Assembly: GCA_009783315.1 (NCBI GenBank)
Contig: WRHI01000021.1
Location: forward strand, 1 to 36,509
DNA from: Peptococcaceae bacterium
Lineage (GTDB): Bacteria > Bacillota > Desulfitobacteriia > Desulfitobacteriales > Syntrophobotulaceae
Direction of reading: 5' to 3'
DNA length: 36,509 nt
The notes beneath the pieces are model-generated. The model was not told the DNA's origin. It saw only the letters and a list, made by a program, of their open reading frames with translations, and ran no database searches. The position numbers and the translations under genes are program-made. Below are positions 1 through 8,590 of this stretch, piece by piece. The number at the start of each line of letters is the position of its first letter. The first letter of the stretch is position 1.

Positions 1-190
1 AACCTCAAAAGGCGAAAAGAGTTCGCGGGCTTTTGGAGTCTCCCGCTCACCAAACCCTACCTTGGGACTGTTACGAGCCCACATAATATCCATCTCCATT
101 CACCATTCGGTTGCGGGAGAACCCCGCAGTAGATATTTCTATTTATTTTTTGTCGCTTCCTGCACTTTTAAAATATGCACCCATGGGCGT
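1..190 (-). repeat. Interspersed repeat, copy A (truncated by window edge)
   Basis: Read on the minus strand, this segment aligns over its whole length with the plus strand at the far end of the window (36300-36498). By eye about 70 percent of positions agree, with an exact 18-base match at 24-41. The shared block starts at a TGCATATTT/AAAAGTGCA sequence near 155-183 and runs off the window start. In this copy the reading frame that is open in copy B is closed, so it is probably non-coding. Confidence 0.7.
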
Positions 191-199
191 ATTTTCCAA

Positions 200-229
200 T
201 TGACAAGATTGGTCTACTGGTGATAGAAT
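200..229 (+). promoter_or_regulatory. Sigma-A-type promoter of the secreted InlB-repeat gene
   Basis: TTGACA (200-205), an 18-base spacer and TAGAAT (224-229) lie about 80 bases before the start codon at 311. The match to the vegetative consensus is good in sequence and spacing. No transcript evidence is available. Confidence 0.55.
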
Positions 230-246
230 TGCGATGATCCACATTT

Positions 247-264
247 TGTAGTTGATGATCTACA
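247..264. promoter_or_regulatory. Candidate operator (imperfect palindrome)
   Basis: TGTAGTTGATGATCTACA is an 18-base imperfect palindrome with TGTAG and CTACA arms. It lies just downstream of the -10 box at 224-229, where a repressor would block transcription. BlaI/MecI operators are built from TACA/TGTA half-sites, so the neighbouring BlaI-type repressor (3494-3859) could bind here. That link is inference. Confidence 0.3.
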
Positions 265-310
265 CTATGTATGTATCGCTTATATGAGAAGAAAAGGAGA
301 TGTTTTCAGA

Positions 311-2938
311 ATGAAGACTAAAGAACGATGTTTGGTATTCATGGTTGGGTTAGCTTTCTCTTGGTTCCTTTTCACACAATTCTTTTCTCTCCCTGTTATG
401 GCAGCGGACAGCGAGAAAACGGTAACAGCAACTTTCATCAGTTATAACGGGGCCAATCAAGTCATTGACACCAAAACTCAGCAGATCGGTTATGGAGATA
501 CCGCGCTAATCGAGATCCCGGCATTGAGCGAATATCCCGGATGGAAAATCGTAGGATGGGTCTTCTCTCCGGATGACTCATCCGGAAGCTTCGGCCCAGA
601 TCAGATAGAATTCCTCTCTTTATCTGAGGATAGAACATTCTACGGGCTCTATGAGCGGCAAGTTACACTTGATTTCTTGGTTAACGGCGACGTGTCGGCT
701 CCGGAGAAAGTCTCTTGTCAACAGTTTACCAACAGCTTCGATCCCGGCAGAACTTACGGCGGTCAAATCTTCAAGCTCCCGCCATGGGTTAGTCAATCAG
801 GTATGGAATTTGCCGGATGGACACTCAACGGCGTTGATGGCACAATGTACCCATCGGGTTGGGCCGTTATTGATTTGCAGGGTACCGACAGCGCCACGAT
901 GTATGAGAAAGGGAAGCCGATTCAATACACCATCCGCTACAACTATGGTACAAACGGAGGTTATAACCCGGATACAGGAGAAACAATGACCCTGGTCATG
1001 GTCAACAGCGGTACTCTGGTGAATCAAAACCCCCTTGAACCTTTGGCCGCGAAAGCAGGAGATGGTTGGGTGTTTGTTGGCTGGAACAAGGATCCAAACG
1101 AACATGAACCTGGTGAACCCTTTGAGGCCACACAAGACGAGGACCTTTATGCCATCTATATGAGAGAAGTGACGGCGACCTTCATCGACTACAGCGGAAT
1201 GAATAAAATGGAAAACCCGCAACCGGTGAAAATTTACAACAACGAGAGCCTTGGCGATGTCCCCTTTCCACAACAGAATACCTACGGGACAAGCGGAAGC
1301 TGGCTCCCCGCAGGGTGGACCACTGCAAAAGGCGCCACCGCGGAACCCATACCCGAATCCTGGCGTATAGGCGATGATGCGGTATTCTACGGTTTATATC
1401 GGATGCCTGTCGTCATAAAGTACAACACTGACGGCGGCACGCCTGTACCGCCTGATGACATTGGGACAGCATGCTACAACAGTTACAATATGTTCTTGGG
1501 AGGTCTGCCCATAACTTTGCCCAGCGGAGTCAAAAAAGATGGCTATAAGTTTGATGGCTGGCTCGTCAGCGGTGGGACAAACAAGTATGCTGCAGGCGCG
1601 GTTGTGAACGCCGGTATGTATACAACTTTTATCGCGCAATGGAGGGAAGCGGGGCCAACTGATGAAGAAACCATACAATATGTGGCTGTGCATAGAGTTG
1701 ACCCAGTAACGTCTACGCCGGAAAACGGCTGGTCTGCCAACAATCCTCCTTCTTTCTTAAATGAAGCGAGCTGGCGCGACATCACCGATACCCTTGATGC
1801 CGGCAGCTCGAATCGGCTTTTGGCGGTTGCCTACACTTTCAATTACAATACGAGTCCCGCAGGTCAGGACAGAGTCGTACAATCCCTCGAAAACATGTTG
1901 GAGGGAGCCAAACTGTATAATGTCCCTGTTCTCATCCATCTTGACGGGGCTAATTCGTGGTATAACAGCAATGCCGGTTGGAACTGGTGGAACGACAGTG
2001 AAAACTTTAGCATACCATGGAACCCTATGGTTACGAATCATTCGGGAGCAACGTATAGTGAGGATAATATCTATAATGTGGAGCATTTTGACTGGGGTAT
2101 GACTAAGGATACAGCTGTCAAGCTGGCATGGCGAAATTGGGGGGCTCAAGATCGCCTCAATTGTCCTCCGCCCAACTTGGCTTCTGAAGCTTTTCGCGAT
2201 ACAAACAGAGCAGCCTTTCAGAGGATCATGCCTATTATTGTAAATTGGTACAACGATCTGGCCGATGACAAGAAATATTTGTTTGCCGGTGTGGTATTAG
2301 GCCAGGAAACATCACCCTGGGCAGGTTCATACTATTACCAATATCCTGATGACGCAGGCAATCTAGTTAACGGTAATGATTTGTATGATATGCCTAAATC
2401 AGATGATCCGCCCGGAAGTCCATGGAGCAACAAAGTCAGACCCCTCGGATACGCTGCCGCCCAGACACTTTGGGAACGAAATCTTCGTGACGGTATTCAT
2501 GATGATCGTCTTCAGGCTCCCCATACGGGAGACATAACACCGGCAACGGTTGGTTATATCATAAACGATTATTTTGAATTCCTGATTGCAGAATCGATCC
2601 AATATGGCATTCCTGCCAACAAGCTAATTACTCACGGCCTTGCGGGTTATGGTCATCCTATGGAGGCGGCTATTTCCAAGGTCGATGGAGTCATTCCCGG
2701 GTGGACAGTGTTCATAGGACAACAATACGAAAAAGGAAAAGTGGATCTTGATGTATTGGGAAACCGGCCCTGGGCAGTGAGCGAATTTCCGTCTGATCAA
2801 TATGTTACTCTTGCAGATCTTGAGAGCAAGCTTAACCATGGAAATTGCTACTGTATTAGTATTAAGAGTTGGGAAAGCAGAGTCAAAGGCAGAACAGAAG
2901 TTATCAATGCGCTCAATACGGTGCTTGGCGGTCAATGA
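311..2938 (+). CDS. Secreted InlB-repeat protein with C-terminal hydrolase-like domain
   Basis: Predicted 875-aa exported protein. The chosen ATG at 311 follows AAAAGGAG and opens with a signal peptide (positive MKTKER, hydrophobic core, VMAA near residue 30). Residues about 36-450 hold tandem Listeria-Bacteroides (InlB B / Flg_new) repeats, recognisable by the recurring xxGWxxxP, FxGW and FYGLYxR/AIYxR elements. Residues about 455-875 form a separate domain with features of a (beta/alpha)8 glycosidase: PVLIHLDGANSW, VVLGQETSPW (E666) and WAVSEFPSD (E825) could supply an acid pair, but I cannot assign a family. The repeats at about 930-1650 are about 80 percent identical in DNA to the 3' end of the M56 gene at 3856-5730. 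No LPXTG anchor or S-layer motif is visible. It is probably secreted and regulated with the adjacent blaI/M56 pair. Domain identity of the C-terminal half is uncertain. Confidence 0.8.
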   Translation: MKTKERCLVFMVGLAFSWFLFTQFFSLPVMAADSEKTVTATFISYNGANQVIDTKTQQIGYGDTALIEIPALSEYPGWKIVGWVFSPDDSSGSFGPDQIEFLSLSEDRTFYGLYERQVTLDFLVNGDVSAPEKVSCQQFTNSFDPGRTYGGQIFKLPPWVSQSGMEFAGWTLNGVDGTMYPSGWAVIDLQGTDSATMYEKGKPIQYTIRYNYGTNGGYNPDTGETMTLVMVNSGTLVNQNPLEPLAAKAGDGWVFVGWNKDPNEHEPGEPFEATQDEDLYAIYMREVTATFIDYSGMNKMENPQPVKIYNNESLGDVPFPQQNTYGTSGSWLPAGWTTAKGATAEPIPESWRIGDDAVFYGLYRMPVVIKYNTDGGTPVPPDDIGTACYNSYNMFLGGLPITLPSGVKKDGYKFDGWLVSGGTNKYAAGAVVNAGMYTTFIAQWREAGPTDEETIQYVAVHRVDPVTSTPENGWSANNPPSFLNEASWRDITDTLDAGSSNRLLAVAYTFNYNTSPAGQDRVVQSLENMLEGAKLYNVPVLIHLDGANSWYNSNAGWNWWNDSENFSIPWNPMVTNHSGATYSEDNIYNVEHFDWGMTKDTAVKLAWRNWGAQDRLNCPPPNLASEAFRDTNRAAFQRIMPIIVNWYNDLADDKKYLFAGVVLGQETSPWAGSYYYQYPDDAGNLVNGNDLYDMPKSDDPPGSPWSNKVRPLGYAAAQTLWERNLRDGIHDDRLQAPHTGDITPATVGYIINDYFEFLIAESIQYGIPANKLITHGLAGYGHPMEAAISKVDGVIPGWTVFIGQQYEKGKVDLDVLGNRPWAVSEFPSDQYVTLADLESKLNHGNCYCISIKSWESRVKGRTEVINALNTVLGGQ

Positions 2939-2964
2939 TCGATGATAACATGATGGGAAGCAAC

Positions 2965-2992
2965 AAAAAGACGGCGACCAGGCCGTCTTTTT
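2965..2992 (+). terminator. Rho-independent terminator after the secreted InlB-repeat gene
   Basis: An 11-bp perfect stem (AAAAAGACGGC / GCCGTCTTTTT) with a 6-base loop ends in a T run, 27 bases after the stop codon at 2938. The A run on the left arm means it could act in both directions. Confidence 0.85.
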
Positions 2993-3145
2993 GTTATGCA
3001 AGGAACAAGATCTTGATGACATTCAGACCGAAAGTTACAGCAGCCGAAAAGACGGTGAAAAGCATTTTGTTGTGCTCGGAGCCATCTTTTGTTTACAGCA
3101 ATGACATCGATGTCTGCTAAGACCTCGAAGGAATCCGAAGAAAAT

Positions 3146-3387
3146 TGTTACCGATCAGACTGATCAGACCCCAGCCGGAGGGGCGGGAGGGGTCTGTGGG
3201 GTACAGGGCGGAGCCTTTTCGTGAGTGGCGGCAGCGGGTCTTAGGCCTTGGAGCGGAAAAAAGCGCAGGCTGCCTTATTTGCGCTTTTCGCGTAAAGGCC
3301 TTAGACCCCGCGCCGCCACGTAGAACGGCTCCGCCCTGTGCCCCACAGCCCCCTCCCGCCCCTCCGGCTGGGGTCTGATCGGTAACA
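3146..3387. repeat. Long (~240 bp) GC-rich palindromic element
   Basis: The outer arms TGTTACCGATCAG and CTGATCGGTAACA begin a near-continuous inverted repeat. Successive blocks pair inward: ACCCCAGCCGGAGGGGCGGG with CCCGCCCCTCCGGCTGGGGT, CTGTGGGG with CCCCACAG, CAGGGCGGAGCC with GGCTCCGCCCTG, GGCGGC with GCCGCC, GCGGGTCT with AGACCCCGC, then AGGCC with GGCCT. A small inner hairpin around 3257-3292 (GAAAAAAGCGCA/TGCGCTTTTC) caps it. The left arm carries one extra ACTGATCAG, a local duplication. No convincing open reading frame or clean target duplication is seen. It may be a MITE-like or REP-like element or a structured RNA. Confidence 0.75.
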
Positions 3388-3402
3388 GAAAGATCGAATA
3401 GG

Positions 3403-3420
3403 GGTACAATTTACAGTACC
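3403..3420. promoter_or_regulatory. Candidate BlaI-type operator
   Basis: GGTACAATTTACAGTACC has GGTAC/GTACC arms separated by 8 bases and contains TACA half-site-like sequence. It lies just upstream of the -35 box (3428-3433) of the blaI-type gene, a plausible autoregulatory position. The palindrome centre is imperfect. Confidence 0.3.
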
Positions 3421-3427
3421 ATCGTGG

Positions 3428-3456
3428 TTGACGAAAGGAATAAACCTATGTAGTAT
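3428..3456 (+). promoter_or_regulatory. Sigma-A-type promoter of the blaI-M56 operon
   Basis: TTGACG (3428-3433), a 17-base spacer and TAGTAT (3451-3456) precede the start codon at 3494 by 37 bases. An AAAGGAG ribosome binding site follows. Spacing and hexamers fit a vegetative promoter well. Confidence 0.6.
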
Positions 3457-3493
3457 TGAGGCAACCAGATCTGTTCAAAGGAGCAAATGAGGT

Positions 3494-3859
3494 ATGTCAC
3501 CAATAAAAATATCTAACGCGGAACTTGAGGTCATGTGCATTCTTTGGCGGGAAAGACGCCCACTGAGCTTTTTGGAGATACGCAAAGAACTCGAAACCAA
3601 AACAACATGGAGCAAATCAACCATTCAGACTCTTCTTGTTCGACTACGCGATAAGGGGGTTATCAGCGCTCAATTCCAGCATGCGATGATGTACAGTCCT
3701 TCCATCACTGAAGACGAATATATGCAAGGGTTCATTGATATCCTGTTTGACGGAAGCGCTAAAAGCTATGTAACTTCTCTTTGCCGGAATGGAAAACTCA
3801 GTGATAAGGACATTGATGAACTCAAAGCCTTTTTGGAAACGGGAGGTGATTCGGAATGA
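3494..3859 (+). CDS. BlaI/MecI/CopY-family transcriptional repressor
   Basis: A 121-aa winged-helix repressor of the penicillinase repressor family (typical length 120-130 aa). The N-terminal pattern NAELEVMCILW, then the recognition region TWSKSTIQTLLVRLRDKGVI, is the family signature, followed by the C-terminal helical dimerisation segment. Family members bind operator palindromes as dimers and are inactivated by proteolysis triggered by an M56 sensor protease. The stop codon overlaps the start of the M56 gene by 4 bases (ATGA), so the two are translationally coupled. An AAAGGAG lies before the ATG. Because the partner's sensor domain is not a penicillin-binding domain, beta-lactams are unlikely to be the signal. 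I infer autoregulation plus control of the nearby secreted protein. Confidence 0.9.
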   Translation: MSPIKISNAELEVMCILWRERRPLSFLEIRKELETKTTWSKSTIQTLLVRLRDKGVISAQFQHAMMYSPSITEDEYMQGFIDILFDGSAKSYVTSLCRNGKLSDKDIDELKAFLETGGDSE

Positions 3860-5730
3860 CCACAGTGTTGATCATGACGCTTTCCGGCAGTGTGCTGACA
3901 GTCTTGCTTCTTCTTATCAGACCGTTTATGCAAAGCCACCTTCCCCAGGTTGTGCAGTATGGTCTGTGGCTTATCGTTCTTGTGGTTCTGCTGATTCCCG
4001 TGCACAAGGCTATTCATTTGCCTGAACAAGCGTCAGGATTGTCTCTTGTATCTGTCCGCTCCGCCATCGAACAGAAACTTGCCGTCACGGCTTCTAACAA
4101 GAAATCGACACCGGCAAGCCAGACAATAATGGATTCGATAACGGATGGGGTTGCCAATGACGCGGCGATGGAACAGCTGGCTCTGGCTGAACACGCGTCT
4201 GAAATCCCGACATGGGTAGCCACGAATCTCCAGATTGAGAATACGCGCCTGTTAACTGTCCTGCGTGGAGGAATCGTAGTCATTTACCTCTCTATAGCAG
4301 GCCTAATAATGTTTTATCATTTCCTCTGTTTCGCTTATTTCCTCGGAAAGCTCCGTTACCGAAGAATTGCGCCCTTGCCCTATCGCTCGGTGCTAAAGGA
4401 TTTGTGTTGCGGCAGACGCCCCCCTCAGCTCTATTTATCCCCATTGGTATCGACGCCAATGCTAGCCGGCCTTTTCCGACTTATGATTGTTCTGCCTGAC
4501 CGAAAGTATACAGATGCACAGCTTAAGCACATTCTGCTTCATGAGCTGACCCATCTGCGCCGGCTTGATATCATTGTCAAATGGTTGACTATCATAGCTT
4601 GCGCTCTGCATTGGTTCAACCCTCTTATCCGGTTAACACGACGCGAAATTGATCGCACTTGTGAACTTTCATGCGATGCAGCTGTTGTACATGCTATGAA
4701 CGCCAATGATAAAAAAGACTATGGACGCACCCTAATTACTTTGGCTGCGGAAGCAAGACTGCCGCAAGCCGTTTTGGCTGTAACGATGTATGAAAAAAAG
4801 AAAAATTTGAAAGAGCGTTTGGCTACAATCAAGACCGTCAGACGGTATAGACGCGTCACACCCGTGATTTTTGTGTCGATTTTTGTAATAGCAACCATTG
4901 GCGTGCTGGGGGTTGCCGGGAGTTTAGCCGCCGGAGAGCCATCGGCGATGTATAGCCAATTCTCTGACACCAGCAAAGACCCTTTACCGATGATGGCTCC
5001 GCTTGAACAAACGGCGGAACAAGAACTCTATACTGTTTCATATAACTACGGAGAAAACGGCGGTTCGTCCGCCACAAAGACAACAGAAACGATAGAAAAC
5101 GGAAGACTGGCGAATCTGACTCCTGTGGCTACGAAAGAAGGCTGGCAGTTTGTCGGTTGGAACAGGAACCAGCACGCACATGTCCCTGAAGAACCCTTCG
5201 AGGTCTCGCAAGACGCGTTGCTATATGCCATCTATGTGCGAGAAGTAACCGCAACTTTTATCGATTACAGCGGGATGAGTAGAATGGAAAAGACACAGAC
5301 GGTAAGGATCTATAACCAGGATACCGTTGGTGAGGTCATATTTCCACAACAGAATACCTACGGGACGAGTGGCAATTGGCTCGCCGTTGGGTGGACCACC
5401 GAGAAGGGTGCCACGGCACATCCGATATCCGAATCCTGGAGTATAGGTGTTGATACAACATTCTATGGTTTGTATCGGATGCCGGTCATCATAAAGTATA
5501 ATACTGACGGCGGTATGCCGAAACCGCCAGAGGATGTCGGAACAGCCTGTTATAACAGCTATAATATGTTCTTGGGAGGTCTGCCAATGACCCTGCCCAG
5601 TGGGGTCAAAAAAGATGGCTATGAGTTTGACGGCTGGATCGTTAGCGGCGGGAAAAATAAGCACGCTGAAGGCGCGACAGTGACGCCTGGTATGTATGCG
5701 ACGTTTATCGCGCAGTGGAAACCAGTCTAG
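3856..5730 (+). CDS. M56 (BlaR1-type) membrane metalloprotease with InlB-repeat sensor domain
   Basis: A 624-aa protein. Membrane segments are visible at about 3-22, 33-50, 135-160 and 335-357. The zinc protease motif is HELTH (229-233), with the downstream glutamate in RTCELSCDAAV (E270), as in BlaR1/MecR1. In those proteins the domain after the last membrane segment is a class D beta-lactamase-like sensor. Here it is replaced at about 391-624 by InlB/Flg_new repeats (VGWN, FYGLYRMP, FDGWIVSGG, FIAQW), nearly the same as those in the secreted protein at 311-2938. It should sense an extracytoplasmic ligand and trigger cleavage of the co-encoded repressor. The TAG stop at 5728-5730 coincides with the left end of an element remnant, so the original C-terminus may have been longer. 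Confidence 0.88.
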   Translation: MTTVLIMTLSGSVLTVLLLLIRPFMQSHLPQVVQYGLWLIVLVVLLIPVHKAIHLPEQASGLSLVSVRSAIEQKLAVTASNKKSTPASQTIMDSITDGVANDAAMEQLALAEHASEIPTWVATNLQIENTRLLTVLRGGIVVIYLSIAGLIMFYHFLCFAYFLGKLRYRRIAPLPYRSVLKDLCCGRRPPQLYLSPLVSTPMLAGLFRLMIVLPDRKYTDAQLKHILLHELTHLRRLDIIVKWLTIIACALHWFNPLIRLTRREIDRTCELSCDAAVVHAMNANDKKDYGRTLITLAAEARLPQAVLAVTMYEKKKNLKERLATIKTVRRYRRVTPVIFVSIFVIATIGVLGVAGSLAAGEPSAMYSQFSDTSKDPLPMMAPLEQTAEQELYTVSYNYGENGGSSATKTTETIENGRLANLTPVATKEGWQFVGWNRNQHAHVPEEPFEVSQDALLYAIYVREVTATFIDYSGMSRMEKTQTVRIYNQDTVGEVIFPQQNTYGTSGNWLAVGWTTEKGATAHPISESWSIGVDTTFYGLYRMPVIIKYNTDGGMPKPPEDVGTACYNSYNMFLGGLPMTLPSGVKKDGYEFDGWIVSGGKNKHAEGATVTPGMYATFIAQWKPV

Positions 5731-5961
5731 TACTCCGTCAAGTCCAAATCACTTAAATGGATTGCGGGGTTTGGCAGTATTCTTTTTCATCCCATCCTTT
5801 GGGGGAACCTCTGGAACAATTCCTGGACTTGGCCGCCCAAGGTCTCCTCTACAGCGAACCTCATATCCTGACAGTGGGGCAGATTTTTGACCTGCCCTGA
5901 TTTCCCGGACCACGCGCCAGTTTTTATGGTCACAAATGGCTTGCACCCGAATAGAGTAGTA
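5728..5961. mobile_element. Degraded insertion/MITE-like remnant with a 47-codon ORF
   Basis: The left end, TAGTACTC followed by CCAAATCACTTAA, resembles the end of the MITE at 18576-18735 (TAGTACTC, then CCAAATTACCTAA). The right end is unclear; a GAGTAG-TA at 5954-5961 is a possible partner but the inverted repeat is weak. An ORF at 5757-5900 (47 codons, ending LYSEPHILTVGQIFDLP) lacks a ribosome binding site and looks like a protein fragment I do not recognise. No other gene is supported between the M56 gene and 5993. Confidence 0.35.
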
Positions 5962-5992
5962 GAAGAACTACCTTCGAGGAGCGCGATTGCTT

Positions 5993-6916
5993 ATGGTATA
6001 TTTTCTTCAGCGGGAATGCAATTCAGCAACGGAGATCGCCGTAAATTCCATTGTCAGATTTGAGACGGCTATCGCGTTAAGCGAAACCGGCTCGTCATCC
6101 CCTTCAGAGGATTTTGTCTACCACGCCGATGGATCGATTGACATTCTGAGGCCGGGAATCTATATCACTTTTTGGCATGTTGTCGCCATGACCGGTCTGT
6201 CTACAAACGGACAATCCTATCAACTGAAAAAATTTGACTACGACGCTGTTACGCCGGATTGGATTGTTCTCGCCGAATCCACTAATCACATCAAAGTCTC
6301 TTCAACACCGGGATTCAACACTCTCATTGTTTCCAAAGCCGAGATCACCGAGCATGGAAAAGCAACGGTTGCGTTATTCAACACGGCTGACTCTGATGTC
6401 CGGCTAACTGTTTTTCGGCCCAAAGCCGGCATTCTCGTCTTTGGCCTCGATCTTTCTCTGTTGGAAAGCAGAATCAAAACAATCGAGACGGAGATCGTTG
6501 ATATCGAGAGAAAAATCAAGATCATTGAAGACTTTATCTATCTATCCGACATCTCCAGGATATGGACGCCCACTGTTTCGCTTTCCGGTATTGGCGCTGC
6601 GGTTATTCATTCCGGACACACCTATAACTTCTGGGGAATAGGTGCGCTCGACCATACACAGACATTATCCAACGGAACCACATACTATATTATGAGAAGC
6701 AACCAATACGAAGAATTGTTGCTGTACCAAGGTGATACAACGATAGGAACTCTCTGGATAGAGACGCCTTCCGGCAATGTCTATTCGTTTCCTATCCGTT
6801 TTGATGAAACCGGCATCTATTTCATACCGAATTCACAACTTACGAATCTTCCTGTCGGAACAACCTTTAAATTCACCCAGGCACTCATCCTTGCTGAAAT
6901 GGACGAGGATCCGTAA
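5993..6916 (+). CDS. Surface-type protein with two beta domains around a coiled coil
   Basis: A 307-aa protein of unassigned family. Residues about 20-160 look like an all-beta, C1q/TNF-like domain ([18 protein letters not shown] is the typical response-to-solvent strand pattern of spore-surface C-terminal domains). Residues about 160-190 ([23 protein letters not shown]) are a short coiled coil, and 190-307 form a second beta domain. No signal peptide is present, as expected for proteins assembled on spores from the mother cell. GAGGAG at 5976-5981 serves either ATG 5993 (11-base spacing, as at 311) or TTG 5987 (5-base spacing). I chose ATG, with some doubt. It lies 34 bases before the collagen-like gene, so the two probably share a transcript. 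A tail-fibre-like role is an alternative. Confidence 0.6.
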   Translation: MVYFLQRECNSATEIAVNSIVRFETAIALSETGSSSPSEDFVYHADGSIDILRPGIYITFWHVVAMTGLSTNGQSYQLKKFDYDAVTPDWIVLAESTNHIKVSSTPGFNTLIVSKAEITEHGKATVALFNTADSDVRLTVFRPKAGILVFGLDLSLLESRIKTIETEIVDIERKIKIIEDFIYLSDISRIWTPTVSLSGIGAAVIHSGHTYNFWGIGALDHTQTLSNGTTYYIMRSNQYEELLLYQGDTTIGTLWIETPSGNVYSFPIRFDETGIYFIPNSQLTNLPVGTTFKFTQALILAEMDEDP

Positions 6917-6950
6917 TCCAAGTATTTCTTCATGCCGAGGAGAGAAACAC

Positions 6951-8201
<1,251 letters not shown>

Positions 8202-8341
8202 ACCCGGGTCGGAGTCCTGGGTTCCTTGCTCGCCCCTCATCAGATTATCGGAAAAAACAGAGCACCGAACCCAGAACCCACTGCCCTCGTTGCCCGCGAA
8301 AGGACGAATGTATGAATCACAAGGGTTAGGGGCAAAAATCA

Positions 8342-8383
8342 AAGCCCACGCTAAAATTTTAAAAAATTTTTAGCGTGGACTTG
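8342..8383. terminator. Bidirectional hairpin after the collagen-like gene
   Basis: Arms AAGCCCACGCTAAAA and TTTTTAGCGTGGACTT pair almost perfectly around an A/T-rich loop. It lies between the collagen-like gene and the convergent tRNA gene and could terminate both. Confidence 0.7.
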
Positions 8384-8392
8384 ACATACGGC

Positions 8393-8469
8393 TGGTCGGA
8401 GCGACACGATTTGAACGTGCGGCCTCTACCACCCCAAGGTAGCGCTCTACCAAACTGAGCTACGCCCCG
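8393..8469 (-). tRNA. tRNA-Pro (anticodon GGG)
   Basis: Read on the minus strand, the 77 bases form a full cloverleaf. The acceptor stem is CGGGGCG with CGCTCCG, the D arm is GCTC/GAGC, the anticodon stem is CTACC/GGTAG with loop TTGGGGT, the T loop is TTCAAAT, the discriminator is A and CCA is encoded. Loop positions 34-36 read GGG, which decodes CCC and CCU. It lies between the convergent collagen-like gene and spoIVA, downstream of the spoIVA terminator. Confidence 0.95.
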
Positions 8470-8502
8470 AAAAGATCCTCAATTAATCTATCACACCCAC
8501 AC

Positions 8503-8541
8503 AAAAAAATCAAGCGCCCAGCATAAACTACGAGCGCTTGA
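8503..8541 (-). terminator. Terminator of spoIVA
   Basis: On the minus strand TCAAGCGC and GCGCTTGA form an 8-bp stem (8510-8517 with 8534-8541) followed by a run of seven T (8503-8509). It lies 50 bases after the spoIVA stop codon. Confidence 0.8.
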
Positions 8542-8590
8542 CCAAACCTTGACCAAACAAAGGATGCCAATCTCAGAGAACAACGATCCC

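Noticed and set aside
3145..3378. 77-codon ORF inside the long palindrome
   Set aside because: Its Pro/Arg-rich composition follows from the GC-rich arms; there is no ribosome binding site.
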